In this document: one piece after another, positions 43,879-52,901 of the stretch | How the letters are laid out: each line of letters opens with the position of its first letter | How positions within the stretch are numbered: the first letter of the stretch is position 1 | From: Suilimivivens sp963618065 | GTDB lineage: Bacteria > Bacillota > Clostridia > Lachnospirales > Lachnospiraceae | NCBI GenBank assembly: GCA_963618065.1 | Contig: CAVERH010000010.1 | Span: 3,615 to 67,614, forward strand | DNA: 64,000 bases | Reading direction: 5' to 3' | Position numbers and translations under genes: made by a program | Notes under the pieces: generated by a model | The model's database searches: none | The model's input: only the letters and a program-made list of their open reading frames with translations | What the model was told of the DNA's origin: nothing

Positions 43879-45192
43879 TTACAAATCTTGTTCTGATAAT
43901 TCTTCTGTCACAATCTGGTTTCGCCCGTTCTGTTTTCCAATATAAAGACGACGGTCTGCGCCGTTCACCATGCTGTCAATATTAGGGAACTGTTCTCCGG
44001 CTTCCACAATACCAAAGGTCATCGTCACATGAACTTCCATCTCCTCCTTATAGGAAATGGAATGTGCATCCAGTTCCTGGATAAATTCCTTCATGACTTC
44101 TTCGACTTCATCCATATGGGATTCCGGGAATACCAACAGGAATTCCTCACCGCCCCAGCGTACCGCATAACCCTTGCCACGCATGAAGTACTTCATCCTC
44201 TTTGCAATTTCGGTCAGCACCACATCTCCACAATCATGGCCGTAGGTGTCATTGATCCGCTTAAAGAAATCAATATCTCCAAGTGCCACACAATAGCCGA
44301 TGCCACGCTTCGCATAGTCCTCATAGGTCTGCTGCAGCTTCTTTTCTCCGCAACGGCGATTATTGAGCCCGGTTAAGGTGTCCTCGTCCACAAGCTCCCG
44401 CAAAGACTTCTGCATACGAACTGCATTTCTTCCCATCTCACCCAGCTCATCCTCACGCTTCAGAACCTCATAGTCCAACGCATCATAGAGATGTCCTTTC
44501 GCAATATTGGCCATATATGTTTCAATCTTCCTGATCGTATCTACAAGCCCTGTCGTATAGTGGCAGGTCACAAACACAACAAGAATTATGACAAGAATTG
44601 CAATCCCAACCATTGGTGTTATGGAATTACGGATCAGCCGTTCCACATTTGCGGAGGGTTGTGCAACGAAAATCATTCCAATACAGCTTCCATCCTCCGC
44701 AAACAACGGTGCATAATAAGCAAAGTACCGCTCATCCTCTACCATGACGGAAGAATAAAACATATCATCGGCTTTATCTAATACATCCCGCTTTACGACA
44801 GGACTTACCTGTGTACCGACCACACGCTCACCCTTAAGGTCTGTAAGCGTTGTTGCCACTCGGATATCCTGATAAAAAAGCGTAATATCCACACCGGTAA
44901 CCTTTTTCACGGAATCAATAAGCCCATAATCCCCGTTAAAGACATGTTCACCCTTCATAAAATAAATTGCATCTTCGGTTTTCTCCACATGATACGCTCC
45001 GGGATACAGTTCATCAATGGTCACCTTGATCGTATTGCAAAGATCCATTAAACCTCCCTGTACCTCATGATACATGGATGTTGCGAACCGGTTGGCGCTG
45101 AATATGGTAATGACAAGTCCCATCAGGATAATGGAAAGCAGATTCATTGCCAGAAACGCACCTTGCAGTTTTGTCACTTTCAGTTTTTTCAT
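43879..45192 (-). CDS. Membrane diguanylate cyclase with Cache-type sensor
   Basis: 437 aa. TM1 (about 12-34) and TM2 (about 195-213, ILVIILVVFVTCHY) flank a 160-residue extracytoplasmic region that looks like a Cache sensor (LYPGAYHVEKTEDAIYFMKGEHVF, YYAPLFAEDGSCIGMIFVAQPS). A HAMP-like linker leads to the GGDEF domain: DEDTLTGLNNRRCGEK, GDIDFFKRINDTYGHDCGD, and the active motif GGEEF at 347-351. The residues before it (MRGKGYAVRW) lack an RxxD inhibitory site. It is 30 bp downstream of the solute-binding lipoprotein gene with no terminator between, so it is probably the last gene of that operon and could read the same ligand. Confidence 0.92.
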   Translation of the reverse strand: MKKLKVTKLQGAFLAMNLLSIILMGLVITIFSANRFATSMYHEVQGGLMDLCNTIKVTIDELYPGAYHVEKTEDAIYFMKGEHVFNGDYGLIDSVKKVTGVDITLFYQDIRVATTLTDLKGERVVGTQVSPVVKRDVLDKADDMFYSSVMVEDERYFAYYAPLFAEDGSCIGMIFVAQPSANVERLIRNSITPMVGIAILVIILVVFVTCHYTTGLVDTIRKIETYMANIAKGHLYDALDYEVLKREDELGEMGRNAVRMQKSLRELVDEDTLTGLNNRRCGEKKLQQTYEDYAKRGIGYCVALGDIDFFKRINDTYGHDCGDVVLTEIAKRMKYFMRGKGYAVRWGGEEFLLVFPESHMDEVEEVMKEFIQELDAHSISYKEEMEVHVTMTFGIVEAGEQFPNIDSMVNGADRRLYIGKQNGRNQIVTEELSEQDL

Positions 45193-45222
45193 TCTATTCC
45201 CCCGGAAAATTCCCCTGTTTCT

Positions 45223-47625
45223 TTATTGTATCTCGCGAAGATAAATCTGTACACGGTTCTGGATAATCTGTGCGACCTCACCTGCGGTCTTCTGTCCGTT
45301 AAAATAAGGTTCTGCTTCTTCTGAAATGATGTTGATCAAAGTATCATCGTACCGGACGACATTCTTGAAGGTTTTCAGCATTTCCACAAGCTGATCCACC
45401 TCTTCCTGTGTCATCGAGTCAATCGTGATTTCTACACCATTGACAAGAAAAATATCGTCATAGTATTCCTTATTTCCATTCGCATCCGTATAATAAGGAC
45501 GATCCATGGCTTCCTTTCCGCGCTCCTCCAATACCTTCATGCTGAGCGGGAATCCGGATGCTTTATTCTGATATTCTTCGGTCAGATAATAACGCAGGAA
45601 CTGCCATGCGGCATCCTGATTCTTCGACTTCGCCGAAATTGCAAACTGCATGGCCGGCACGATAACAGAGCCATCCTGATCGGAAGAAGGGAACCCAATC
45701 AGGGTAATCGGTTCTCCGAATGTTCCCTTTTCTGTATAGCTGAAGCTGCGGAAATCACTCAGATACATCTGCTGGGTAAGAACTCTTCCATCTCTCCACA
45801 GGCTGTCATAGGAATTCCAATACTCGTCTGTGTAATAATCATTCGAAAGCTCTACCGGGAAACATTTCAGGAATTCCAGTAAAGTCAGAAAGCCTTCATT
45901 ATTAAAATCACAATCACCGGTACTATAATCGATGAACTGGCTGCCTGCAAAATTCATGCACATATTCAGCATTTCGCTTCTGGTGGTTCCGGCTATAAAC
46001 TCCGTTCCTTCCGGCTTGGAATTCCAAAGTGCGATCGCCTCTTCCACGGTCCAGCCACGTTCTTCCCCAACATCAGATGTTTTGGCAGCCAGAGTTCTGA
46101 TGGAATAGCTCGGCACCAGACGATACAGCTTTCCGTCTGTAGAAAATGCTTCAATCACATTCGGCATAAGATCATTGTAATCAATTTCCTCATCCTTTTC
46201 GATCAGCGGAAGCAGATCCACAAACATCCCCTTACTGATATAGCTGTCGATTGGCATGGAATCATCCAGCAGAACGATATCCGGCACCTTGCCTGATACA
46301 ATATCCGTATTCATTCTGGCAACAGCATCCTCGCCTTCTCCCGCATCAGAAGAATAATCAATCAGGCTGATCCGATAGGTATCGCTCTTTTTATTAAACT
46401 CAATCACGCTGCTTTTAACGGTCCAGTCTGTATTTGCCATCGCAAGAGTAATCGTCTGGCGATCCTTGACATTCTCCGGTTCTACCTTCGTAAATTTCGC
46501 AACTCCGTCCTGTCCATCGGAAGCGTCGGAATAAGAACCGTAAAACTCCGTTTCACTAATCGGGATAATACAGTTAATCTGCCATACATCTGTATCAGAA
46601 TCCACATAGCTCATCAGCTTTGTAACGGCAGTATCTCCAACATTATATCCATAGACTGCATAGTTATCCGACACATAGAAGTCATATCCGTAACCCGGAT
46701 AAAAATTGTAGCCGTAGCTGCTGTTTTGAAGCTCAGTAGCCGTTCCGATTGTCCCGTTTGCAAAATCCAATGGATAAATTTTTATTCCATTATCACCATA
46801 ACAGGTTGCTATATATTGACCGTTTCTTCCCCGGACAATGTTTGCACTGCTTAAAACATTTCCCGGATCCTGCCTGATGACATTACTTACAAAATTACCG
46901 TTCTTGTCAAACTTTAATATACTGCCTCCGCCAAAAAGATACAGTGCATCATCCTCGGCAAACAGATTGTCAATATAAAGCCAGCCCTGCTGTTCTGCAA
47001 TTTTCTGTATTTCCGGAACTTCATTCAGATTCACACTGAATATAGTTTCATCATCCAGAGTCTTCTGCTCTAAATAATACAGGTTATCACTGTTATCACT
47101 TGCCTCATCATAGGAATACACATTACGCAGGCAATACAGATTGCCCTGGGAATCGGCGGCAAACGAACTGAAGGTCTGATCCTTTGCTCCCTGCAGCTTA
47201 TGGGCTTCTCCAAAGGTGCCGTTCTCCAGGATTTCATAAAACATCATAGAGGAATAGCTTTCCTCCACTTCTGTATCCGTTGTTTCTGTATCCGTTGTTT
47301 CTGTGTCCGTTATTTCTGCGTCCGTTATTTCTGCGTCTCTTGGTTCTATCTCAAATGCTTCACTATCTGCTGCATCATCGGATGCTGCAGAATCATCACC
47401 TGAGGGTGCCTCATACCATTCATAGCTATATCCATAGATCTTATCTCCGATCTGGATCAGGTTAGTGGGAGCTGTAGCACTTCCCTCATAGGTAATAACC
47501 TCCTGCTTATACACATAATCCTTGGACACGGTCTGTTGCTGCTCCTCCTGTCCTTTCTTTCCGCATCCTGCAAGACACCCGATTGCAAGCGTCAAAGCAA
47601 GTAATGCTGCCATTTTCTTTTTCAT
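45223..47625 (-). CDS. Lipoprotein: propeller-like N-terminal half fused to ABC solute-binding domain
   Basis: 800 aa. Lipobox LAGC with the lipidated Cys at residue 21. Residues about 30-385 are repeats of short beta-rich units (FAADSQGNLYCL, ILKFDKNGNFV), suggesting a beta-propeller. They are interrupted by an acidic Thr/Glu/Asp linker coded by a 15-bp tandem repeat. From about 390 (TITLAMANTDWTVKSSVIEFNKKS) to the end is an SBP_bac_1-like extracellular solute-binding domain. Ordinary sugar-binding lipoproteins are 420-560 aa, so the fusion is unusual. It is the fifth gene of the 52.7-43.9 kb operon. The ligand is unknown; carbohydrate is suggested by the permease family only. Confidence 0.85.
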   Translation of the reverse strand: MKKKMAALLALTLAIGCLAGCGKKGQEEQQQTVSKDYVYKQEVITYEGSATAPTNLIQIGDKIYGYSYEWYEAPSGDDSAASDDAADSEAFEIEPRDAEITDAEITDTETTDTETTDTEVEESYSSMMFYEILENGTFGEAHKLQGAKDQTFSSFAADSQGNLYCLRNVYSYDEASDNSDNLYYLEQKTLDDETIFSVNLNEVPEIQKIAEQQGWLYIDNLFAEDDALYLFGGGSILKFDKNGNFVSNVIRQDPGNVLSSANIVRGRNGQYIATCYGDNGIKIYPLDFANGTIGTATELQNSSYGYNFYPGYGYDFYVSDNYAVYGYNVGDTAVTKLMSYVDSDTDVWQINCIIPISETEFYGSYSDASDGQDGVAKFTKVEPENVKDRQTITLAMANTDWTVKSSVIEFNKKSDTYRISLIDYSSDAGEGEDAVARMNTDIVSGKVPDIVLLDDSMPIDSYISKGMFVDLLPLIEKDEEIDYNDLMPNVIEAFSTDGKLYRLVPSYSIRTLAAKTSDVGEERGWTVEEAIALWNSKPEGTEFIAGTTRSEMLNMCMNFAGSQFIDYSTGDCDFNNEGFLTLLEFLKCFPVELSNDYYTDEYWNSYDSLWRDGRVLTQQMYLSDFRSFSYTEKGTFGEPITLIGFPSSDQDGSVIVPAMQFAISAKSKNQDAAWQFLRYYLTEEYQNKASGFPLSMKVLEERGKEAMDRPYYTDANGNKEYYDDIFLVNGVEITIDSMTQEEVDQLVEMLKTFKNVVRYDDTLINIISEEAEPYFNGQKTAGEVAQIIQNRVQIYLREIQ
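47269..47343. repeat. 15-bp coding tandem repeat (about five copies)
   Basis: Units of the type TTCTGTATCCGTTGT on the plus strand, nearly identical for the first three and drifting in the last two. They encode Thr-Asp-Thr/Ala-Glu-Thr/Ile repeats in the linker of the lipoprotein. Copies in multiples of 15 bp would change linker length without a frameshift. Confidence 0.85.
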
Positions 47626-47649
47626 AAATTTCTCCTTTCCATCCGGGAA

Positions 47650-48753
47650 TCAGAAGTTTTTCCATTTATCCTTTTCCCACTTGCTCTTCCTTCGAAGCTC
47701 TTCCTTTATATCTATGATACGATTCCATAAATCCTTCCAGGTAAATGTCCGCTGCCTCCATTTTAAAATCAGGGCGGCAACAAGTATCGTACCCGGAATG
47801 ATCAAAAACACAAACTGAAAAATCAGAATCACTGCACATACATCTTCATAACCACGCGCCACATTTTCCCAGAACGGATACCGGATAGCAGTGTTCTGCA
47901 TGGAACGTGTACCGAATTCCAGAATAACCGAAATAAGCTCTCTTACACTGAAACGGCTTGTATTCTCCACAACCACCATATCCTCTTCTGCTACACCAAG
48001 CTTTTCCTTTACGGCATTATAGACAAAATGCCTGATCGGATTCGGTGCCAGTATTTCATAATTACTAATGCCTGTTGTCGTTCCGTAAGCCTCCAGTGAA
48101 TCATCCGACAGATACACGGTTGTTTTATTCAGACCGGCGCTTTTTGCAAATTTACTGTTATCCCGCTCGATCACTCCTGCCACATAATGCGGTACACCGC
48201 CAATCATGACGCTCTTTCCGACAATATCGTTCGAGCCAAACAACTGCCAGGCACCTTCGGTATCCAGAATGATACTGTCCTGCATCAGATCCTCACCGGT
48301 AAAATATCCGCCGGAAATCAGCTTTACCGGGTGAAACAGGAAGTAATCGCCTCCAATCCCAATGGCATTGGCATCTGCAAGCTTTCCCTTTTCACTGAGA
48401 ACGGTCACCTTGCCCATGGCACTATAACTGTCTACCACCAGCCGTCTATCATTTTCTTCACTGTATTCATCCGCAGGAAGGGTTTCCTTCAGCATCTGTT
48501 CCAGCTTCTTCTTAAAACCCGTAAATTCCATATCGGTAAGCTTCACATTATCTGTAAAATAACAGCTTACCTGTGCACTTTTTCCCTCCTTATCCCATCG
48601 CTGTGCAGCCTGCTGGTCAATCAGTCCGCCGGTCAGATGATGAGAAAGGATCGTCAGTCCAAGAAACACCAGAAGTGAAGCCATGGTGATCAGGCCCAAT
48701 ACCTTCTGCTTTACTGTGAAATTGGAGAAAAAAAGTTTAAGCCTTATTCCCAC
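47650..48753 (-). CDS. MacB/FtsX-like extracytoplasmic-domain membrane protein, two TM
   Basis: 367 aa. One TM near the N-terminus (VLGLITMASLLVFLGLTIL) and one near the C-terminus (VCAVILIFQFVFLIIPGTILVAALIL) enclose about 270 extracytoplasmic residues with a MacB periplasmic-core look (SGGYFTGEDLMQDSIILDTEGAWQLFGSNDIVGKSVMIGG). Real MacB/FtsX permeases have four TM, so this lacks the usual transmembrane core. The first in-frame start is a TTG too close to the ribosome site. The GTG at 48753, seven bases after AAAGGA, is preferred. The gene is third from last in the operon, between the HlyD-like adaptor and the lipoprotein. Confidence 0.78.
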   Translation of the reverse strand: MGIRLKLFFSNFTVKQKVLGLITMASLLVFLGLTILSHHLTGGLIDQQAAQRWDKEGKSAQVSCYFTDNVKLTDMEFTGFKKKLEQMLKETLPADEYSEENDRRLVVDSYSAMGKVTVLSEKGKLADANAIGIGGDYFLFHPVKLISGGYFTGEDLMQDSIILDTEGAWQLFGSNDIVGKSVMIGGVPHYVAGVIERDNSKFAKSAGLNKTTVYLSDDSLEAYGTTTGISNYEILAPNPIRHFVYNAVKEKLGVAEEDMVVVENTSRFSVRELISVILEFGTRSMQNTAIRYPFWENVARGYEDVCAVILIFQFVFLIIPGTILVAALILKWRQRTFTWKDLWNRIIDIKEELRRKSKWEKDKWKNF

Positions 48754-48771
48754 CGTCAATTCCTTTCTTCA

Positions 48772-50814
48772 TCAGGAGTTATTTGCAAGACGAACCTGCT
48801 TGCCCGCTTCTACCGGCTTCGTTGAAGTCGTAATCACATATTCGCTGCCATACAGAGGCGCAGAGATGGCAGAGTTGTTATCATCCGAAGCTTTTACCTC
48901 TACACTGACTCTTGTTGCAACATAACGGTTTCCCAACGGACTGCTCTTAGATTCCACAATCAGGATAAATTTACCATCATTATCTTCACGAATCGCACTG
49001 TTCGGTACAACCAGTTCATATTCCTGACTTCTCTGCCCAACAGAAACACTTAAAGACTGTCCCTCCTGAATGGTCGATCCGGTCACATCAAACACCAGAA
49101 GCTTATTCGTCCCGGGCTTATCCGGATCCGGCTTAATCGCAGACAGCATGACTCTTGCATCATCATAATACCATGAATTCTGTAATTCCGCCATGTCTCC
49201 GATCTGTACCTTCTTAGCCTGCTCGTTGGTAACTGAAATAGAAAGGCTAAAGCCCTTACCCTCCGGAAGAATCACTGCCATAACCTCCTCTGGCTTTGTT
49301 GTTTCTCCGGCCACATATTTTACACTGGAAATCGTTCCAGCTACCGGAGCCTTCACAGCAGATCCCATGGACTTTTCCTTCAGCTTTTCAATCTGCTCCT
49401 TCTTCTGTTCAATATCCTTACAGGTCTTGGAAAGATCCAGCTCCGCATTGATATCTGCTGCAAGTGAAGTCTGTTCCTCCTTCAACAGGTCATATACAGA
49501 CTGGGCATTCTTAAGAGCTGTGTTCGCATCTGCAAGCTGATTCTGCAATGCCACACTTGACTGGCTGTTAGCCGTCGTGATCTCTAAAATATTCCGGTTT
49601 GCCTGATTCAGGCGGTTCTGTGCATCCTGCACACCACCATCGGAGGATGCTGTAATTGCCTGTACATCGGCAAGCTGCTTCTGGAGGCTGGCCAGGTCTG
49701 CTTTCTTTTTGTTAAGTGCATTGACATTATCCGAGTAATGGTTGATATCCTTGGACGAAGACTCAATTTCATTCAGCATGGTCAACGATGCATTGCAATC
49801 CGCAATTAATGTCTGATAATCTGAAGCTTTGTCAGATGGTATTTTCCCTTGAATCGTCTGAAATGCACTTACCAGCGTACTCTTGAGCGCATTAATATTA
49901 GCTTCGGTTTTTTTATCATAATTATCGATATTCCCTATATCAATATCATCAATCAAACCGCCGTCTTTAGCTGCAGTTTTCAGCTTACTTACCCGTTCCC
50001 ACAATGTTTTTACGGCAGCTCGCTTCTGCTTATTGATCGTTTCCTCTGTTGAAGTGTTTGCAGAGGAATCAATATTTTCTTTCGTATTCGAAATAAGCGT
50101 CTCCAGATCTGAAATCTGTGAAGTCAGTTCGGTAATCTGCGCATTCAGGCTTGCAACCGTCGCTGCCTTATCCTTTTCAAACCGGCTCTGCGCAGCAGTC
50201 AGATCTGTTGTTGCCTGATCCTTATTTAACTCCTGTTCCTTGGTATTTACCGATGCATTATTTGTATTTACAGTTCCCTGCAGGGTCAGATTATCTACAT
50301 TCTTCTGACATTCCTCCACCCTCTTCTTTGCTGCCTCGAGACGATTCTGCATATCGGTCACCTTGTCCTGAAGCTCAGTGAAGCTGTCCACATTTCCATT
50401 TGCAATCTTGCTGATGATCTCTGAAGATACATTTGCTCCGAACAGTCCCTTCATATAAGTAAGCTCCAGCTCCTCCAGCTCCTGTTCAGCCTTTGTCAGC
50501 TCATCACTCTCAGCCTCTTCCAGATAATAGATGACCTGATCTTTTTCTACGGTATCACCCTGCTTTACAGCAACGCTGGTGATCACCCTGGACTCCTTCG
50601 CAATCACATTATACGGATCGGCAGCTTCCACCTTACCTGTTCCGCGTACCTTCGCCGTAATCGTTCCGGTCTGCACATACTGGGTTGCCACCTCTGGCAG
50701 GGAATAATTCATAATCGTATTGGAAAAGAACGTCAAAAGCAGCATCACCGACAGGAATATAATTGCCGCATTCTTCACCCATTCTCTTCTTTTCGTTGTG
50801 TTCTTCTCTTCCAT
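48772..50814 (-). CDS. HlyD/RND-type membrane-fusion adaptor protein
   Basis: 680 aa. N-terminal TM (about 15-32, AAIIFLSVMLLLTFFSN), first half of a lipoyl/barrel domain (VRGTGKVEAADPYNVIAKESRV, VKQGDTVEKDQVIYYLEE), then a coiled-coil hairpin of about 370 residues, the second half (VKAPVAGTISSVKYVAGETT) and a beta-barrel C-terminus. The hairpin is very long for the family. The ATG at 50814 has GAGGAG eight bases upstream; the frame also opens at 50829. In Gram-positives such adaptors usually accompany MacA/MacB-like exporters. Here no ATPase is present and the neighbours are importer permeases. Confidence 0.87.
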   Translation of the reverse strand: MEEKNTTKRREWVKNAAIIFLSVMLLLTFFSNTIMNYSLPEVATQYVQTGTITAKVRGTGKVEAADPYNVIAKESRVITSVAVKQGDTVEKDQVIYYLEEAESDELTKAEQELEELELTYMKGLFGANVSSEIISKIANGNVDSFTELQDKVTDMQNRLEAAKKRVEECQKNVDNLTLQGTVNTNNASVNTKEQELNKDQATTDLTAAQSRFEKDKAATVASLNAQITELTSQISDLETLISNTKENIDSSANTSTEETINKQKRAAVKTLWERVSKLKTAAKDGGLIDDIDIGNIDNYDKKTEANINALKSTLVSAFQTIQGKIPSDKASDYQTLIADCNASLTMLNEIESSSKDINHYSDNVNALNKKKADLASLQKQLADVQAITASSDGGVQDAQNRLNQANRNILEITTANSQSSVALQNQLADANTALKNAQSVYDLLKEEQTSLAADINAELDLSKTCKDIEQKKEQIEKLKEKSMGSAVKAPVAGTISSVKYVAGETTKPEEVMAVILPEGKGFSLSISVTNEQAKKVQIGDMAELQNSWYYDDARVMLSAIKPDPDKPGTNKLLVFDVTGSTIQEGQSLSVSVGQRSQEYELVVPNSAIREDNDGKFILIVESKSSPLGNRYVATRVSVEVKASDDNNSAISAPLYGSEYVITTSTKPVEAGKQVRLANNS

Positions 50815-50835
50815 CGTTTCTCTCCTCATCCAGCA

Positions 50836-51786
50836 CTATCCCTTAATTCCGCCCTGATAGGTGATTCCTTCTACCAGATAATCCTCTCCGTAAAGGAACA
50901 CCAGAATGGGCGGTACCATGTAAATGGTTGCAACAGCAAAGGCAAGTCCGATTTCTCCCGAATTAATCTTTGACAGAAATACGGACAAGGGATGCTTATT
51001 AGAATCCGCTAACAGGATTAAAGGCTGTTCTACCATGTTCCAATAATCAATAAAAATCAAAATTGCAATGGAGCACATCGCTCCTTTACAAAGAGGCATG
51101 CAGATCTTCGTAAAAATCTGCCACTCACCTGCGCCGTCAATCTGCGCCGCCTCCATCACAGAAACAGGAATCCGCCGCATGTACTTTGTCAGCAGGAATA
51201 CCGCAAACGGTGAGAAAATTCCCGGAAGCCAGATCGCCCAGTTGGTATCTAAAATATGCAGCCAGTCCGAAACCAGATAATTCGGCACCAGGGTAACCTG
51301 ATACGGCATCAGCATTAAAATAATATAAAGAAAGAAAATCAATTCCTTGATCCGCCCCCGGTATCTGGAAAATCCAAATGACGCTCCTGCCGCTACCAAT
51401 AGCTGAAAGACCACAATCGGTACAACCAGTATCACTGAATTCCAGAACTTCAACAGATAATCCGGACTTTTAAACAGAACCGTCACATACTGGCTGAAGG
51501 ATACCATATCGGGAATAAATTTCAAGTTCACTTTGGATGAAATGAATACCTTTCCGCCGGAGTTCGTTGTTGCAAAAACCTGTCCATAATTAGCAGCAAT
51601 TTCTGATGATGACATAAACGAATTCGTGATCGTTAAAACAATCGGCATCAGGAACAGAACTGCAAAGCATCCTGCCACCATCGTTCCCAATAATATCCGT
51701 ATCATACGGTGGGTATTTTTGATTTTCCTTCTGCGCTTCATCCGGCGGTTCCATAGCTCCGCAGGATCTCTCCGCCGTAATCTCAT
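50836..51786 (-). CDS. Carbohydrate ABC transporter permease, MalG type
   Basis: 316 aa with six TM segments. The EAA loop that contacts the ATPase reads EAAQIDGAGEWQIFTKICMP at about 215-235. The MalG family is also recognised by the N-terminal LTITNSF segment and the TM4-5 region MPYQVTLVPNYL. It ends 22 bp before the adaptor start and begins inside the stop of the upstream permease (ATGA), so the pair is translationally coupled. Confidence 0.92.
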   Translation of the reverse strand: MRLRRRDPAELWNRRMKRRRKIKNTHRMIRILLGTMVAGCFAVLFLMPIVLTITNSFMSSSEIAANYGQVFATTNSGGKVFISSKVNLKFIPDMVSFSQYVTVLFKSPDYLLKFWNSVILVVPIVVFQLLVAAGASFGFSRYRGRIKELIFFLYIILMLMPYQVTLVPNYLVSDWLHILDTNWAIWLPGIFSPFAVFLLTKYMRRIPVSVMEAAQIDGAGEWQIFTKICMPLCKGAMCSIAILIFIDYWNMVEQPLILLADSNKHPLSVFLSKINSGEIGLAFAVATIYMVPPILVFLYGEDYLVEGITYQGGIKG

Positions 51787-52724
51787 CCCTCCACATCCTT
51801 TCCAAAATAATTCTCGGTAAGGAAAAGGATACCGATAATAATCACCATCACAACCGCCATCATAATCGCTGCCGCCGACATTTTCTGATAATCCAGCTTA
51901 CTGAATGTATTATTCATAAAATGCTGGAGCATATACATCGTCGGGTAAGGATAATCCCCCTTTAACAGGTAGATTTCCCTGAACACCTTAAAAGAATTAA
52001 TCAATGACATAATTGTTACAAACAAAATGGTCGAGGACAGATACCGAAGCTTGATATGCAAGAAAATCTGCAGCGGCGTTGCGCTCTCCAATACCGCAAC
52101 CTCTAAGATATCCTTCGGAATACTGCTCAATGCAGACATAAATAAGATCATGTTATAACCCAGATTTTTCCACAGAAACAGTACAATAATGACCACCTGC
52201 GCATAATCTGAATTCAGCCAGTCGATCTTGTCCTTCCCGAACCAGCCAATGATTTCATTCAACATTCCGTTATAATGAAACAACACCTGCCAGATCAGTA
52301 CCACCGAAGCAATCGGCACCATCATCGGACTTAAGAAAAAGGTCCGAAACTGGCTCTTAAACGGAATCCTGCTCTCCATCAGAATTGCCAGAAGGAGAGA
52401 TAACACGACCGCCAGCGGCATCGCAATCGCCGAAAACGTCATCGTATTGAATGCCGCCTGCCGGAACGCCGCATTCTCAAATACCATTTTAAAATTATCA
52501 AAGCCTACAAACTCAGCATTAATTGGATTATCAATGACCGAATAGTAAATCACAATAAAAAAAGGCAGTACAAAAAACAACAGTACTCCCAGAACACTGG
52601 GAAGCAGAAAGCCATTGGCCATCCACTTCCCATGATTCTTGCAACTACTGGTTCTGCCCACTCTGATTCCGGAGTTTTCTTCCGCTCCTTTTTTTCCTGT
52701 ATGCTTAACAATTTTCATTGACAT
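51783..52724 (-). CDS. Carbohydrate ABC transporter permease, MalF type
   Basis: 313 aa with six TM segments, first near residues 37-60 (SVLGVLLFFVLPFFIVIYYSVI). The EAA loop reads EVAVLESATPLQIFLHIKLR at about 205-225, instead of the usual EAAxxDGA; the loop is recognisable but altered. It is the first gene of the operon, directly after a promoter at 52818-52846. No ATPase gene occurs in the operon, so it must use a shared ATPase encoded elsewhere or have lost transport. Confidence 0.9.
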   Translation of the reverse strand: MSMKIVKHTGKKGAEENSGIRVGRTSSCKNHGKWMANGFLLPSVLGVLLFFVLPFFIVIYYSVIDNPINAEFVGFDNFKMVFENAAFRQAAFNTMTFSAIAMPLAVVLSLLLAILMESRIPFKSQFRTFFLSPMMVPIASVVLIWQVLFHYNGMLNEIIGWFGKDKIDWLNSDYAQVVIIVLFLWKNLGYNMILFMSALSSIPKDILEVAVLESATPLQIFLHIKLRYLSSTILFVTIMSLINSFKVFREIYLLKGDYPYPTMYMLQHFMNNTFSKLDYQKMSAAAIMMAVVMVIIIGILFLTENYFGKDVEG

Positions 52725-52817
52725 AAACCTAAATTCTGTACGGAATCGTTATTTTACAACCTGTATAAAGATGCCTCATCTGTCAGTTACTCCCACTTCA
52801 AACTCCATGGTAAACAA

Positions 52818-52853
52818 ACTATAGCATATTACCTCATGTAAAACAACATGAGG
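52818..52853 (-). promoter_or_regulatory. Promoter with overlapping inverted repeat, MalF-type operon
   Basis: Minus strand: -35 TTGTTT (52846-52841), 17-bp spacer, -10 TATAGT (52823-52818), giving a leader of about 87 bases. An 8-bp inverted repeat (CCTCATGT at 52832-52839 and its complement at 52846-52853, 6-base gap) overlaps the -35, fitting an operator; it could also be a weak terminator of the PFL gene. Confidence 0.6.
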
Positions 52854-52901
52854 ATTCTTAAGAATATCTTAACAATTCTGAACAGGGCGAACAGTTACCT
52901 G

